Origin: Diphasiastrum complanatum
Taxonomy: Eukaryota; Streptophyta; Lycopodiopsida; Lycopodiales; Lycopodiaceae
DNA: 64,000 nucleotides
Assembly: GCA_029204225.1 (NCBI GenBank)
Contig: CM055096.1
Span: forward strand, 4,496,014-4,560,013
Reading direction: 5' to 3'
Shown here: piece after piece, positions 20,511 to 31,499 of the stretch
Layout of the letters: each line of letters opens with the position of its first letter
Numbering within the stretch: position 1 is the first letter of the stretch
Notes under the pieces: model-generated
What the model was told of the DNA's origin: nothing
Seen by the model: the letters and a program-made list of their open reading frames with translations, nothing else
Databases searched by the model: none
Program-made: the position numbers and the translations under genes

Positions 20511-21819
20511 TTTGATGGCCCCTTTTGATCTCCACTTTATTCTCTCAACTCACTCATGCTTATTACATCACAATTAATTGATTGATTGATTTTAGGTGAT
20601 TGAATTCTATAATTCTAGCTTCACATTTAGGTGATTTGTTATGTTGTTGTTGAGATTTTACTAGTCACAAATGCTTGGCCCAACCAACAATTTCAGCATC
20701 TATTTTCACATGTGCACCCTTTGAGCTTGACCTAATGAATATTTTAGATGTGGTGAACAATCATTGATTAAAAACCCGTACTTGAGATCGAACGTCTCAC
20801 ATGCAAACTTTAGAGTTCTCATCGCCATTATGATTGATATTGTAGAATGATGTCAATCACATGTGCAAAGGAAGGGAAGCCCACCCCCAACATCTCCCCC
20901 TCCAAGGAAATTATGTAAGTCATTGCAGAACTGACCCATGTATTAATGTTTTGTGAAATGCAAAGGATTTGGCCTTCAAGATATGAGGGGTTCTCAAGCC
21001 TCAAATAGCATCCAATGTTGAGCAAATAAATAAGTGCCCAACTCGGGTATTGGGTAGATACCTGACTACGGCTAGTTTTAATCTAGTGAACGCTTATATG
21101 GATACTCGAATCAAGAGGAAAAGGTTAAATTTTGCCATGATATAGTATCCTTTTTTTTGTATCCAAAATTTACATATGAAAGTACTAGCCTTCATATGCA
21201 TTGCATTAAAAAAATGCACCCTACTTTCAAAAAAACAAGAGATTTCAGACAAGATCTATACACTTGGGTTCGTACTTGGTTGGTATCACCCTTGCAATAT
21301 CCAATTTAATACTAGGACCCGGTTGGTGTAAACGTTTCAATACCCACCCAACACTAGTTCATTACCTCATTGCATGAAGTAATAAGAGCTTGATTATTGT
21401 CTCAATTGAAGACATAGATGTACTCTCTTTCTTCTTTGATAGCCAAGAAACCACTCCATCTTCCAAGAAGAATGCATAAAAACTCGTGGATTTTTTGTTC
21501 ACTTCATTTCCAAGCTCAGATCTAGTAATAATTAACATATGTTACTTCCAATCAGCTTCTTATAAAGTGTAGTGTCCTCAAAGTATGCCTCACTATTTTT
21601 AAATCATGTGTACAATTCGTGTTCATACTAGGTAGGAAAATGGATCTAAAACTATTCATCTTATTGCTCATGAGTGCAAGATTCACCTAAAATATGTGAG
21701 GTTTTGTCTTCTCCCTTGTGGAATGTTGTAGCTCTCCCTTTGTGCTAGACTTGGCATTCTCGCCTTGTCATTTTTGAGCTTTGTGTACCTGGTTTAGGTA
21801 GCTTATGTTGAGGCGAATC
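20511..21819. other. Spacer, nothing recognised
   Basis: AT-rich sequence without a coding pattern. It contains a short GATTGATT-type direct repeat near 20579. Confidence 0.5.
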
Positions 21820-22285
21820 CATTGTGAGGCGAATATGTGTCCCAAGGTGCATCCTTTTTCTTCCTCTTATCACCTACAATTTCAATCTTTTCCAATCCAA
21901 TATGTTTGTTTTTTATTCTCCATCTTGTCTCCACAATTGGAGGAGTACCACGACCTTCACCTAATTCGTCTTAATAATCGACCTGTGGTGGTGGCATTGC
22001 CTCATCTTCATTGAGAAGTTTGGAAAGTTCATTACTACCCCTTTCATCATTACCAAACCTATGGATCTCGTCGAAAATGACATCACGACTTATGTGCATG
22101 CATCGTCCAAGTGGATCATAGCCATGCATATATATCCCTTGGTTTGCTCATCATACCCTAGAGCATAAACTCGACATCCAAATACTCGCAAGCCATCCAT
22201 CTTAGGCTTCTTACCACCAAACATCTGGTGTGCGATTAGGTACAACAATGGTTGGGCTTCTATTTTGCAAGAATATGGCAGTTCT
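21820..22285 (-). pseudogene. Fossil copia integrase fragment, family A-like
   Basis: On the minus strand, ILQNRSPTIVVPNRTPD (about 22275-22225) is followed after a break by FGCRVYALGYDEQTKGYI, then HAHKS.CHF and DEIHRFGNDER-like residues. The order matches the family A integrase to linker region (LQNRSPTVAFPNVTPEE ... IFVRYDERTKAYRCFDP ... DETHRYEDED). It is short and has at least three frame breaks. It is far more diverged than the other family A copies, so probably an older relative. Confidence 0.65.
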
Positions 22286-22593
22286 CATAGTTAGAATAAA
22301 AGTAGAACTACTATCTTGTGGGTCCGATCAGTGGATTATGACCCGTTGGCCTCGCCATGAGGCAAGTCGATGGGACATGCATCTCGTTAAACAACCTGCG
22401 CCATGCATGGGTTGCCAAAGAAAAAACTATATGTATGTCTTTTGATTTTAGAAATACAGTTGTAAGTATGTGATCTTAGAGTGGGAGAGTGCTTTCTATG
22501 TGGGTGTTATTGTGTTTTTTATGATCCTATTTTAAGTGAATTTTAACTTGGTACTAGGGCGGGACAAAGATTGTATATAGTACAAAATAGTCG
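22286..22593. other. Spacer, nothing recognised
   Basis: No coding pattern supported. Confidence 0.4.
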
Positions 22594-22950
22594 TTGAAGA
22601 GATCTTCAGGAGAACGTTTCGGGGTTTACTGTGGTCATAGAGAGCAAAGTGAAGCAATAGTGCATTGTTCTAGGCATACAAAGGCTTTCCGAGCTCAAAT
22701 GATAGGGATCCTTAGTATAAAGTCCTACACACAGGATACTATCCTAAGCATGCCAATAAAAGTAACAAACAAGGGAACAGATGGTGGACAAACCAACCCA
22801 ACCAAACCTAGATCGAATGGATCTAGCCCCCAAGCTATGGATCAATCCCAAAGGGGAAAGAGGAATCACTCTAGCAGCGTGTACCTACCAATCATGCAAT
22901 CAAGCATACACTAGTGAGAGACCAATAGGTTTACTTATACCCTCCAAGGT

Positions 22951-23753
22951 TGTTGGGGGTATTCCCAACAAAGTGTAAATAAATAAAATCATCCAATAAA
23001 ATGTGTTGCAAGGGCATGGCATCCTGCATATATAAGCCCATGGCCCAATGAGCACACAAGTGAAGTTGTAAATGAAATAATAGACTTGGGCTCTTTGTAA
23101 TTAAAATAAAACCTGAGGCCCAAAGTCAATTCTAAACTTAGAGTTTACTTTTTAGAGTTGGGTCCAATTTTGGACTCACATGAATCTTGTGATTTCCAAT
23201 GTATTTTTTGTGGACCCTTGGATCAAGTTGGGTCCAAGATGAATGGATAGGATTAATGTAAATATTAGCCAATAGGATTGAGGGGCAAGGGCCTTCCCCA
23301 TTTTATAAATAGGCACCATTTGTACACTATTGTCATGCTTAATAGTAGCATTTTGAGAGCTCAAGCATCCTCATTTGCTAATCAATCTTGCTTATGCTAT
23401 TGTTGTGATTGCTTGTTATTTTCATTTCCCATGCTTTTTGGTTATGCTAGTTAAGGTTTTTCCATAAGCAATGACATTGAGCATTTGAGCTAACCTCCAT
23501 CTCATCTCTCTCTCTTTCTCTCTTCTCTTCTCTCTTCCTCTCCTTTTCTATCCCTTTCCTTCACCCAAATCATGATGAATGTTAGAGTAGAGGAGTAGAG
23601 TTAAGGGAGAGTAGTGTTAGTGGTGAATAGAGTTAGGGAGGAAGTAGGAAACAAACTAAAAATAGCATCTATGCATAGTTAGGTACCTATCCAGTGATCT
23701 AACCCTTGTTGACAGGCGGGAGGGCTATCCTACACGAGATCTTTGACCCTACA
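22951..23753 (+). repeat. 5' LTR of the gypsy element
   Basis: About 803 bp, beginning TGTTGGGGGTATTCCCAACA and ending ...GACCCTACA, so TG...CA. The TATAAATA near 23302 (ATTTTATAAATAGGCACC) is a good TATA box for the element. A pyrimidine-rich tract (TCTCTCTCTTTCTCTCTTCT, about 23507-23550) lies in the transcribed part. From 23219 on it aligns with 29831-30394. Confidence 0.85.
23302..23309 (+). promoter_or_regulatory. TATA box in the gypsy 5' LTR
   Basis: TATAAATA within CCCCATTTTATAAATAGGCACC. The 3' LTR copy reads TATAAAAA at the corresponding place (about 29916). Confidence 0.5.
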
Positions 23754-23754
23754 G

Positions 23755-23773
23755 TGGCGCCATTGCCGGGGAT
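23755..23773 (+). other. Primer-binding site, tRNA-Asp type (gypsy)
   Basis: TGGCGCCATTGCCGGGGAT begins two bases after the LTR end. From my knowledge of plant tRNA-Asp(GUC), whose 3' end reads CGGCAACGGCGCCA, it is complementary with one mismatch (A for G at the eighth base). Confidence 0.8.
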
Positions 23774-25047
23774 AGGTTTTCACTAACTAGGTTAGCTGCA
23801 TTTTAGCTATTTTCTTGCTTTTTAGAGTAGTTTTAGGTAGATTTTTGGGTGTTTAGAGTTAGTTTTCTGTATTTTTTTGTGTTTGGACTGTTTACAGCTA
23901 GTGGAGGAGGTCTGAGAGGGTAGAGGAGGCCCTGAATAGCCTCTAAGGGATTGAAACCCAAACCAACCAGCCAAAAAACCCAAAAAAAAACACACCAATC
24001 AGCAATTTTGGAGGGAAAAAGAGCCTAAAATCTCATCAGATTTTTATATCTCCATAACCAGTGTCAATTAACTCTTGCATGAATGGCAGCAGCTCCAAGG
24101 TACTGTCTTAGACCTGCATAGAAGCCTGCGAGAGCTAGTTCCAAGCAGATTGTAAAAATCAGAGAAAAACTATAAAAAATTCAAAAACCCTTGAAAAAAT
24201 TCAAAAAAAATCAAATATTCATAAGAACTCTCGCAGAGCCCTCTGAAGTTCCATCTCAGTGAGACCAGGACACAGAGAAGCTTGCGAGAGTTAGTTTGAT
24301 GTCTAAGTGCCTATGCGAGAGTTTCCAGTGAAAAAAAGGAGGAAAAGTACCAATGAACCCTCGCAGACAGCAAAATTTTCAGTTCCAGTGGTTCTAAAGT
24401 TCCATCTCAGTGAGAGCAGGACATAGAAGAGTTTGCGAGAGTTAGTTTGATTCCAATGAGCTGAAAATTGGATTTAAGTGCTAAAAAAATCACTAAAAAG
24501 TGAAGATCCAGCAAATCCTTAGTAAGAACTCTCGCAAACCCTCTCAATCGATTCAAAATGTCAATTTACCTCAGTGATGAAGCCTGCGAGAGTTAGTTTT
24601 GAGATTTGGTGGAAATCAAGCCAAAAAAGTGGTTTTGGACCCTCACAGACAGTGACATTTTCACTTCTTGCAAGAGTTAACCCTCGCAGAGAATTCTATA
24701 GTGAGATCTGACCTAGATCCAGCTACTGTGAGCCTTGCGAGAGCTACTTCCCAAAGATCAGAGAGATATCAGGTTTTTTATCTGCAAAAATAGCTAAAAA
24801 ACCCTCGCATAGCCAACCCTCCCACAAGAGAACCCTCGCAGACCAGATCAGTGGAAAGATCTGCATCAGATCCAGCTACTGTCAAAATCTCAGGTCAATC
24901 AATGCAAGGAGTAAAAAGTTACCAAGGAAAAACCACCGTAAAAAGCCTAAAATTCACTTCCGACCGATCAAATCGATCAGATCCTTGAGATCCAAACAGC
25001 ATCCTACTATATAAGCAAGATCCAATCACTTTGGAACCCACCATCGG
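23774..25047 (+). repeat. Gypsy leader with alternating TGCGAGAG and CTCTCGCA motifs
   Basis: TGCGAGAG occurs at 24127, 24283, 24314, 24434, 24585 and 24736 (TGCAAGAG at 24669). The reverse complement or its close variant occurs as ACTCTCGCA at 24227 and 24528, and as CCCTCGCA at 24358, 24681, 24802 and 24833 (CCCTCACA at 24639; ACTCTTGCA near 24069). Several TGCGAGAG copies extend to TGCGAGAGTTAGTT. No coding frame spans the region. The alternating complementary copies could pair in many combinations in the genomic RNA. Confidence 0.8.
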
Positions 25048-25156
25048 ATGAATCTGAGATCGAGACGATCAATAGCACAAAGGATAGCAAATCAAGCACC
25101 ACACCTTCCCAGATTAGCAACCGTGCAACAAGAGGCAGAACTAGAACCAGTGACCA

Positions 25157-26552
25157 ATGGATCCAATGGGCCAACCCGTACTTGTTGCTCCTTTGCAAGC
25201 AGTCCAGAGAGCACCTCGAATGAAAATACCAAAATACAACGGATCATCAGATTCCATCCGATTCCTCCAGATCTACGAGCAAGCTTGTGAAATCTATGGC
25301 GAATGGACACCTGCGGAGAAGCTAATGTTGTTTCCCATGCCCTTTTTGGTAGTGGCTCAGGATTGGTTTTTCAACCTATCAGAGGAAGAAAAGTCTACAT
25401 GGGAAGCGGTTAAAGCGGCTCTTATTACGCGCTTTAAACCAAGAAAGTTTTTGGAAGACCCGTTCCTCCTGCTGAGCAAAGTCAAAATGGGAAAACAAGA
25501 AAGGGTCAGGGACTATATTGAGCGGGTCAAACACTTACGATCCGAGTGCAGTGCAGCCCTAACGTCCGATCATGTGAGAGAACTGAAACGACGGGAGCAG
25601 TATGCTACTCTGCAAGAAGCTATGGAAGATGCCATCAGGGAAGAGGATGAGGGATTTGACGACGAATATCCATCCACCCACACCCCTACTCCCTCGTTAG
25701 CATCATCATCATCAACCGCATCTGCTCTATCCACAGAACTGTTGTTGGGACAAATGACGAAATTACACAAACAACAGATGGAGCAACTTATGGCATAGTT
25801 TGACCAAAAACTGAAGGCCTTATAGGGAGCTGTAGCAGTAACGCCACATCAAGCGAAACCAAACCAGCTGTAGTATCCAAGACGAGAAAATGTATGGTGT
25901 TCAGTGTGCATGCAAAACCATACAGCGAACGAGTGTCCAGTCCTAAAGCAAAATCTGAGACTGACACATAGATTCTGCCATCTGTGCAATGCAACATCGC
26001 ACAATATGGCATTTTGTCCGTTCAACCCCCGAATTGTCAACAGAAGAGAAGTCCTTATCAGACTTCTTAACCTTAGCATCAAGGGGCACCCAACATGACA
26101 CCAAGATACGACGCACCAAATCAATCACACTGTATGGCCTTACCTGCTTCACTTGGGCCAGCCAATCAACAAGTGGCCCAAGAAAACCTGACAGCAGCCG
26201 AACCAGAGATGCAAATGCCATTTCAACCTGAGCAGCAACAATGGTACAGACCGGATGAACCACTTATGGATCCTGCCATAAATGAATATGTTGCGGCCTA
26301 TGCAGCTCAAACTCAGCGTCAAGGCGGAAGAAATTACGACTGCTACGAATTGTGGAATGTCCCTACAAGGGACAATATACATTTTTTTGCCGAGAATGTG
26401 GTTATGGACACTGTTTCAAAAATTGTCCATTTAAACGTGGAACCAGTGCATCTCTTAACTTCATTGCAATACAGCAACCAGCAGTTCCAGTAGGGATGCC
26501 ATCGAAAGGACGACAATTCCACGCTCTTGTGTTAGCGGTTACGCGAGCGTAG
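25157..26552 (+). pseudogene. Gypsy gag: capsid domain and three zinc knuckles, broken
   Basis: The capsid (retrotransposon gag) domain is open from 25157 to 25798. It has RIPKYNGSSDSIRFLQIYEQ-like residues (observed MKIPKYNGSSDSIRFL), DWFFNLSEEEKSTWEAVKAA and KVKMGKQERVRDYIERVKHL, then an acidic tail. Beyond a TAG at 25796, in shifting frames, come CSVCMQNHTANECP (25894-25935), CHLCNATSHNMAFC (25978-26019) and CRECGYGHCFKNCP (26382-26423). These are nucleocapsid-like zinc-binding knuckles; the second has an extra spacer residue before His. An ATG at 25048 in another frame is an alternative start (NLRSRRSIAQRIA). The minus-strand copy at 37770-38770 has the same MNLRxxR opening, so 25048 may be the true start with a frameshift near 25150. 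Confidence 0.85.
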
Positions 26553-26564
26553 AAGAGGAAAGAA

Positions 26565-27340
26565 GTGGCTCCCTCACCACCACCATCGATCATTGACGAC
26601 CAACTCTCAACTTCCGCGCCATATCCAAATGTGAGGGAAGAAAGAAGACAGTACCAGAAAATAAGACATTGGGTACAGAAAGCACAAGCGGAGGAAAAAG
26701 AGCAAGAAAGAGTTGATCCCATGGAACCTCTAGTTGGCGTCGAACAGGAACCGCAAGCGGACTCACCGCTGCGCACTGATCAAAATGATCGGTTGCACCA
26801 ACATGAACCACCTTTTCACATGGTGGATCCTGAGGAACCACGCACTGAAAGGCTCACCCTTTTATTGTCAAGCCGTGTTAGTTTACCACTCGGAGAACTA
26901 CTGCGGATTGCACCACAAATCCTTCTAGCTGAATGGGCCAAAGCGGATGAGGAGCCAGTAGCACCTGAGCCCATATATTGTAAGGGCTATGAAGAAACAA
27001 GTAACGTCCTCCCCATCGGAGCAGCATGGAAAAGTGAGGAACACAACATCACTTTGCCCATCAAACACAAGAGATACGAGGACGAGGCAGTAGTGGTAGA
27101 TGGAGGATCGGGTGTCAATTTGATCTCCACTACTTTATATGAGAAATGGGGTTTACAAGGGTTGAGCCAACAAGATTTTCCATCAAGCGAGCAGATCAAT
27201 CCTGTGTGAAACCGAAAGGTGTAGTTGCCGATATCCCTGTAAAGATAGCAGGCATGCAGTTTGTGATTACTTTTGTAGTCATGGATATACCTAAACTCAC
27301 CTTCAAGAACAGAGAACAGAGAACAGGCTATAAAGGTTGA
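26565..27340 (+). pseudogene. Gypsy aspartic protease region
   Basis: The frame from 26565 begins with a Pro-rich and charged linker (ERRQYQKIRHWVQKAQAEEK) and reaches the protease at VVVDGGSGVNLISTTLYEKW (about 27088-27147). This is the plant gypsy protease pattern (hydrophobic-D-G-G-[SA]-x-x-N-[IL]) with the catalytic Asp present. The frame breaks at about 27150 and continues as VADIPVKIAGMQFVITFVVM, the following protease strands. Retroviral-type proteases act as dimers that cut the gag-pol polyprotein. Confidence 0.8.
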
Positions 27341-27356
27341 TCCAACCACATGGGCG

Positions 27357-28061
27357 GTGAAACCTATTGCACCCAAAGCTGATGACGGATCATCCACGAC
27401 AGATCACACGATTGATCGCCCAAGGCCAGCCAAGGGAGGTCACTATGATTCAGAGACGGATGTCATGATATGGACAGATGCATTAGCAACTATTGACTGC
27501 CAGACATGTCAATATGAATCAGATCCAAAACCTAGTACATCTTCACCCAAATGTTACACCACGGACACAACAATCACATTTGGGATGAATATGATAAACG
27601 TAGCATGGCTGTCAGCGGAGCCTATTGAGAACCCAATGGACGATGATCTAGTCCCTTGGCAACATGCTCTAACTTATAATAAGGAGTTTGAGCTGACTGA
27701 TGAACAGGTCCTACATCACATGGACCCAGATCGTTACGGAACCAAGAAAGTACCAACTCAACCACCACAAAAGTCAACTATGGCAAAAGTCTCAAGGATC
27801 GATCCACCCAAGCCACCTGCGAATAAGAAGAATCAGTTGAAGCAACGCTACAACCAGGTGATCCGATGGAGTGATTTACCCAAAGAGGCGATAGCTATAG
27901 TGGATGTTGATATTCGCAACCATGAGGCAAATGTCACGGTAGTCCCGGTGAAAGACAACAAGGATGAATCCACCAAAATGACAAAAAAGTGTACAAAGAA
28001 AGTGTTGGATTCCTTGAAGTCAATCAAAATAGACTCAAATACAACGTCATTTTCTACATAG
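27357..28061 (+). pseudogene. Gypsy protease-RT linker, long hydrophilic segment
   Basis: Open for 234 codons in one frame. It contains PSTSSPKCYTTDTTITFGMN, DDDLVPWQHALTYNKEFELT and a Lys-rich tail (TKMTKKCTKKVLDSLKSIKI). No domain is recognised. It lies between protease and RT, where many plant gypsy elements carry a variable linker. Confidence 0.6.
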
Positions 28062-28142
28062 GTGACAGAAAATAAAAAAATGACCAGTTGGGCTAAGATC
28101 AATATGCTGAAAGAGGAATCTCGATGAGCATCGGTTCACGAG

Positions 28143-29830
28143 ATGCCTGAGACTTTCAAGAATTACACCTTGGACGATGTGGTAATCATGATGCCGCAAG
28201 CCCAGAGAGAACCTGATCAAAGTCAAGCACCAGCGAAACAAATCTTTGAGAGACCTGCGCGAAGACAGCCAATGAATCTTGCTGAGCCAAGTGAAGAAGA
28301 AAAGATAGTGCATGTGGGAGAGTAGTTAACACCCACACAGTTCAAGGGAATACGATTGTTGTTGATGGAATATAAAGACTGTTTTGCCTAGAGTTATAGT
28401 GACCTGAAGGGCATTCCACCAACAGTAGTCCAAAACACCATACCCTTGGTGGACGGAGCAGTCCCCAAGGTAAGCCGTTATACCGCTTGCAACCCAAATT
28501 ATACTGAGCTGATCAAACAGGAGTTGCAGAAGCTGATGGATGCAGATTTCATCTATAAAATTGAGCACACGGAATGGGTATCACCGATAGTTATGATACC
28601 CAAGAAGAACGACAAAATACAAATTTGTGTGAATATGAAGGCACTAAATGCAGTCACCAGAAAAGATCATTTTTTTTTACCATTTACGGAAAGTGTCCTC
28701 GACAGATTAGCCGGCGTTGAGGCCTACAGTTTTGTAGACAGCTTCAGCGACTACAACTAGGTGAAGATAGACACAAGATAGCATTTGCCACGGAATGGGG
28801 AACCTATGCCTATAAAGTAATGCCGACGGACTTTGCAATGTCCCAAGCACCTTCCAGTGAGTCATGCAGGCGACATTCAAAGATTATCTGCAAAAATTTC
28901 TAGAAATTTTCTTGGACGATCTGTGCGTGCATGGACCAGACTCAGAACACTTATCCAACCTGGAGAAGGTGTTACAAAAATGCCGCGACTACTAGATCTC
29001 CTGAATCCAGAAAAATGTCAATTCTGGGTAACACATGGCTTGATTCTCAGCCATATAGTGTCAAGACATGGGATCGCCACAGATCTATCACAGATGAGGA
29101 TAATTATTGATCTACCACCACCGGGGACGATCCGCAAAGTCTATATCTTCATGGGTCATGCTAACTATTATAGGATCTTCATTCTTGATTTTGCAGAGTT
29201 AGCCCGGCCGATTTACAAACTCACAACGGATCCACATTGGAACGAGGAAGCCCTAAAGGCTTTCCAGAAGTTTAAGGATGCATTGGTTTCAGCACCAATC
29301 TTACGCCCACCCAATTGGTCCATTGAGTTTCATGTGCATACAAACGCATTGAAGTATGCAGTTGGAGCAGTCTTAACCCAGCCAAGTGAACACAAAAAGG
29401 ATTTTTCAATCCAATTTGCAAGCCGACAGCTCAGTGATACCGAAATGAATTATTCAACCACAAAGCGGGAAGCACTGGCAATGATTTATGCGGGTTAAGA
29501 AATTTCGACATTACCTGATGGCCACACATTTTGCTTTTTATATGGACCATCAACCCTTGCTCTATCTCGTTAATAAAACTTGCAACACTGGGAGAATCAC
29601 CAGATGGCTACTTCTGTTGTTGGAATTTGATTTTCGGATAGTAGTTCGCAAGGGAAAACAACATTACATGGCAGATCATGTATCACGAATCAAGGGGAAA
29701 GAGATTGCAACCCAACCCGACAATGAGCTGACAGACGCAGTCTTATTTTATGTGGACACGGTACCAGAATGGGCTGCCGACATTGTTGAATATTTAATGC
29801 GGGGCCAACCAAACAAATCACTACCAAAGG
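28143..29830 (+). pseudogene. Gypsy reverse transcriptase and RNase H, broken
   Basis: After a linker, RT begins with FKGIRLLLMEYKDCFA near 28340 and ELIKQELQKLMDADFIYKIE (28504 on), then WVSPIVMIPKKNDKIQICVN and YSFVDSFSDYN (usual FSFLDGFSGYNQI). The catalytic FLDD lies near 28908 in another frame (IFLDDLCVHGPDSEHLSNLE). A stretch of RT connection with MGHANYYRIFILDFAELARP follows. RNase H reads SIEFHVHTNALKYAVGAVLT, with Asn where the first catalytic Asp usually is, then YSTTKREALAMIYA with the expected Glu, and FAFYMDHQPLLYLVNK with Asp. The conserved tail ADHVSRI is present near 29672. At least four frame breaks. Integrase is absent. Confidence 0.85.
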
Positions 29831-30394
29831 CGGATCAAGTTGGGTCCAAGATGAATGGATAGGATCAATGTGAATATTAGCCAATAGGATTGAGGGGCAA
29901 GGGCCTTCCCCATTTTATAAAAAGGCACCATTTGTACACTATTTTCATGCTTAATAGAGAGGAGGAGACTCTACCATTTTGAGAGCTCAAGCATCCTCAT
30001 TTGCTAATCAATCTTGCTTATGCTATTGTTGTGATTGCTTGTATTTTCATTTTCCATGCTTTTTGGTTATGCTAGTTAAGATTTTTCCATAAGCAATGAC
30101 ATTGAGCATTTGAGCTAACCTCCATCTCATCTCTCTCTCTTTCTCTCTTTCTCTCTTTCTCTCTTCTCTTCTCTCTTCCTCTCCTTTTCTATCCCTTTCC
30201 TTCACCCAAATCATGATGAATGTTAGAGTAAAGGAGTAGAGCTAAGGGAGAGTAGTGTTAGTGGTGAATAGAGTTAGGGAGGAAGTAGAGAACTAACTAA
30301 AATTAGCATCTATGCATAGTTAGGTACCTATCCAGTGATCTAACCCTTGTTGACAGGTGGGAGGGCTATACTACAAGAGATCTTCGACCCTACA
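29831..30394 (+). repeat. 3' LTR of the gypsy element, 5'-truncated
   Basis: Aligns with 23219-23753 of the 5' LTR, with small differences (an extra GAGGAGGAGACTC-like insert near 29960 and expansion of the CTCTCT tract near 30130). The first approximately 270 bp are missing. It ends ...GACCCTACA like the 5' LTR. Confidence 0.88.
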
Positions 30395-30566
30395 AAGGCC
30401 CATGCACCATTAATAGTGCACTGTGACACCTCACTGGACACCTCTGCAGCCTATCTGGGCCACATCATCCAGTTCCCCGATGACTCACTGATAGACCCAT
30501 ACAAATCTACCATCACGAGTTTAGACCTACAACCATTAATTATACACATAACCTTATACACATAAC

Positions 30567-30720
30567 GACCCCAATTCCCTTGTAGTCACATTAACTTACG
30601 AGTTGTTGGTCTACTGATCCCTAGCATGGACATGCTAAATCATGACCCCAATTCCCTTGTAGTCACATTAACTTACAAGTTGTTGGTCTACTGATCTCTA
30701 GCGTGGACATGCTACCCGAG
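30567..30720 (+). repeat. Direct tandem duplication, 77-bp unit
   Basis: The unit from GACCCCAATTCCCTTGTAGT through GGACATGCTA occurs at 30567 and 30644 with three or so base differences. It lies between the split ORF and the chromovirus remnant and is probably a local duplication. Confidence 0.8.
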
Positions 30721-30767
30721 GCCAATCGTGGGCATGACATTCTTCCCCCCTTATTCAAGTTCTATCC

Positions 30768-31214
30768 TTAGAACTTAAAACTGGAGAAGTTCCTCCTTAA
30801 GCTTCCTTCTCGTTCCCAAGAATCATCATCGTCTATGCGTCCCTTCCAACGAACCAGATGCTCGGTAACTATATGATTCCTCAATCGTTTAGTTCTTGTA
30901 TCCAAGATCTTTTTGGGTTCAAGTTGAGATACACCCGATGATTCATCCAACAGGTCCAATTGATCTCCAGATCCAAGATGCTCTCCTTCACGTAGACTCT
31001 TTTTGAGTCAGCTAACGTGAAATTCCGGATGCAGTTGAGATCCTTCCGGTTCCATTCGGTAAGCTAAGGATCCGATCTTTTTCAAGATCTGATACGGTCC
31101 TCTATATCTAGGGGACAATTTATAATGCTTGCTAGTACGCATTACACTAGAATCCTCTGGGATTCTCAAATATACCCAATCCTCCACTTGAAAGTCTCGC
31201 GGTGATCTTCTCAT
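30768..31214 (-). pseudogene. Gypsy integrase C-terminus with chromodomain-like tail
   Basis: 31214-31008 reads RRSPRDFQVEDWVYLRIPED, LSPRYRGPYQILKKIGSLAY and EGSQLHPEFHVS, the GPY/F module and end of a chromovirus integrase. After a break, 30959-30768 reads QLEPKKILDTRTKRLRNHIV, EHLVRWKGRIDDDDSWEREG. This matches the chromodomain pattern (ILD.R.....G.....LVKWKG.....ATWE). Chromodomains of these elements bind histone marks and direct insertion. Of the usual aromatic cage residues, Trp in VRWKG and Trp in DSWE are present. Confidence 0.85.
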
Positions 31215-31499
31215 ATTTGCATAATGTCGGTCCCTATCCTAGACACATTGGACATTTTCATGTGCAATCTGTAGCATTTCTTGCATATCATGTAGGAAAT
31301 TCCGCTACCTTTTAAAACTTGATCGTTCGAGTCTCTACTGCAATGGGTGACCTAGGCTCAAAACCGTACATAAGCATAAACGGGCTATAACTGGTAGACA
31401 AATGCTTACTACTATTTCAGGCAAACTCGATCAATGGAAGTACTTCTCCCAATCAGATTGTCATCAGAAAACATATGCTCATAGCATTTGTCCCATCGT

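Larger units (their letters stand above)
22951..30394 (+). mobile_element. Ty3/gypsy element with tRNA-Asp primer site, integrase deleted
   Basis: 5' LTR (22951-23753), primer site (23755-23773), a long leader with repeated motifs (23774-25047), gag with zinc knuckles, aspartic protease, a long linker, RT and RNase H (to about 29830), then a 5'-truncated 3' LTR (29831-30394). Gene order PR-RT-RH marks Ty3/gypsy. Integrase, the polypurine tract and the first approximately 270 bp of the 3' LTR are missing: RNase H/linker sequence joins the LTR at a point where both share GGATCAAGTTGGG-like bases, which suggests a deletion between short matches. Frameshifts and stops in every gene make it defective. 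The element inserted into an older ORF. Confidence 0.88.
22946..30399. other. Target-site duplication flanking the gypsy element (AAGGT / AAGGC)
   Basis: Five bases before the 5' LTR (22946-22950, AAGGT) and after the 3' LTR (30395-30399, AAGGC) match at four positions. A 5-bp duplication is normal for Ty3/gypsy. It fixes both element ends despite the damaged interior. Confidence 0.7.
22781..30565 (+). pseudogene. Unidentified ORF split by a gypsy insertion
   Basis: The left part (22781-22950) is open and ends ...SERPIGLLIPSK at the gypsy LTR edge. The right part resumes after the LTR at 30395. When the target duplication is counted once, the frame continues without a break as AHAPLIVHCDTSLDTSAAYL through HIIQFPDDSL to a stop at 30565. 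Only 22781-22950 and 30395-30565 belong to it; the gypsy element lies between. The family is not recognised. The PLIVHCDTS segment faintly recalls the first strand of a retroelement RNase H (PF.L.TDAS), but too little is present to claim it. The start is uncertain, since no clear ATG context is seen. Confidence 0.45.

Noticed and set aside
24069-24840. Leader motifs as a CRISPR-like or satellite array
   Set aside because: Spacing is irregular, and both orientations alternate.
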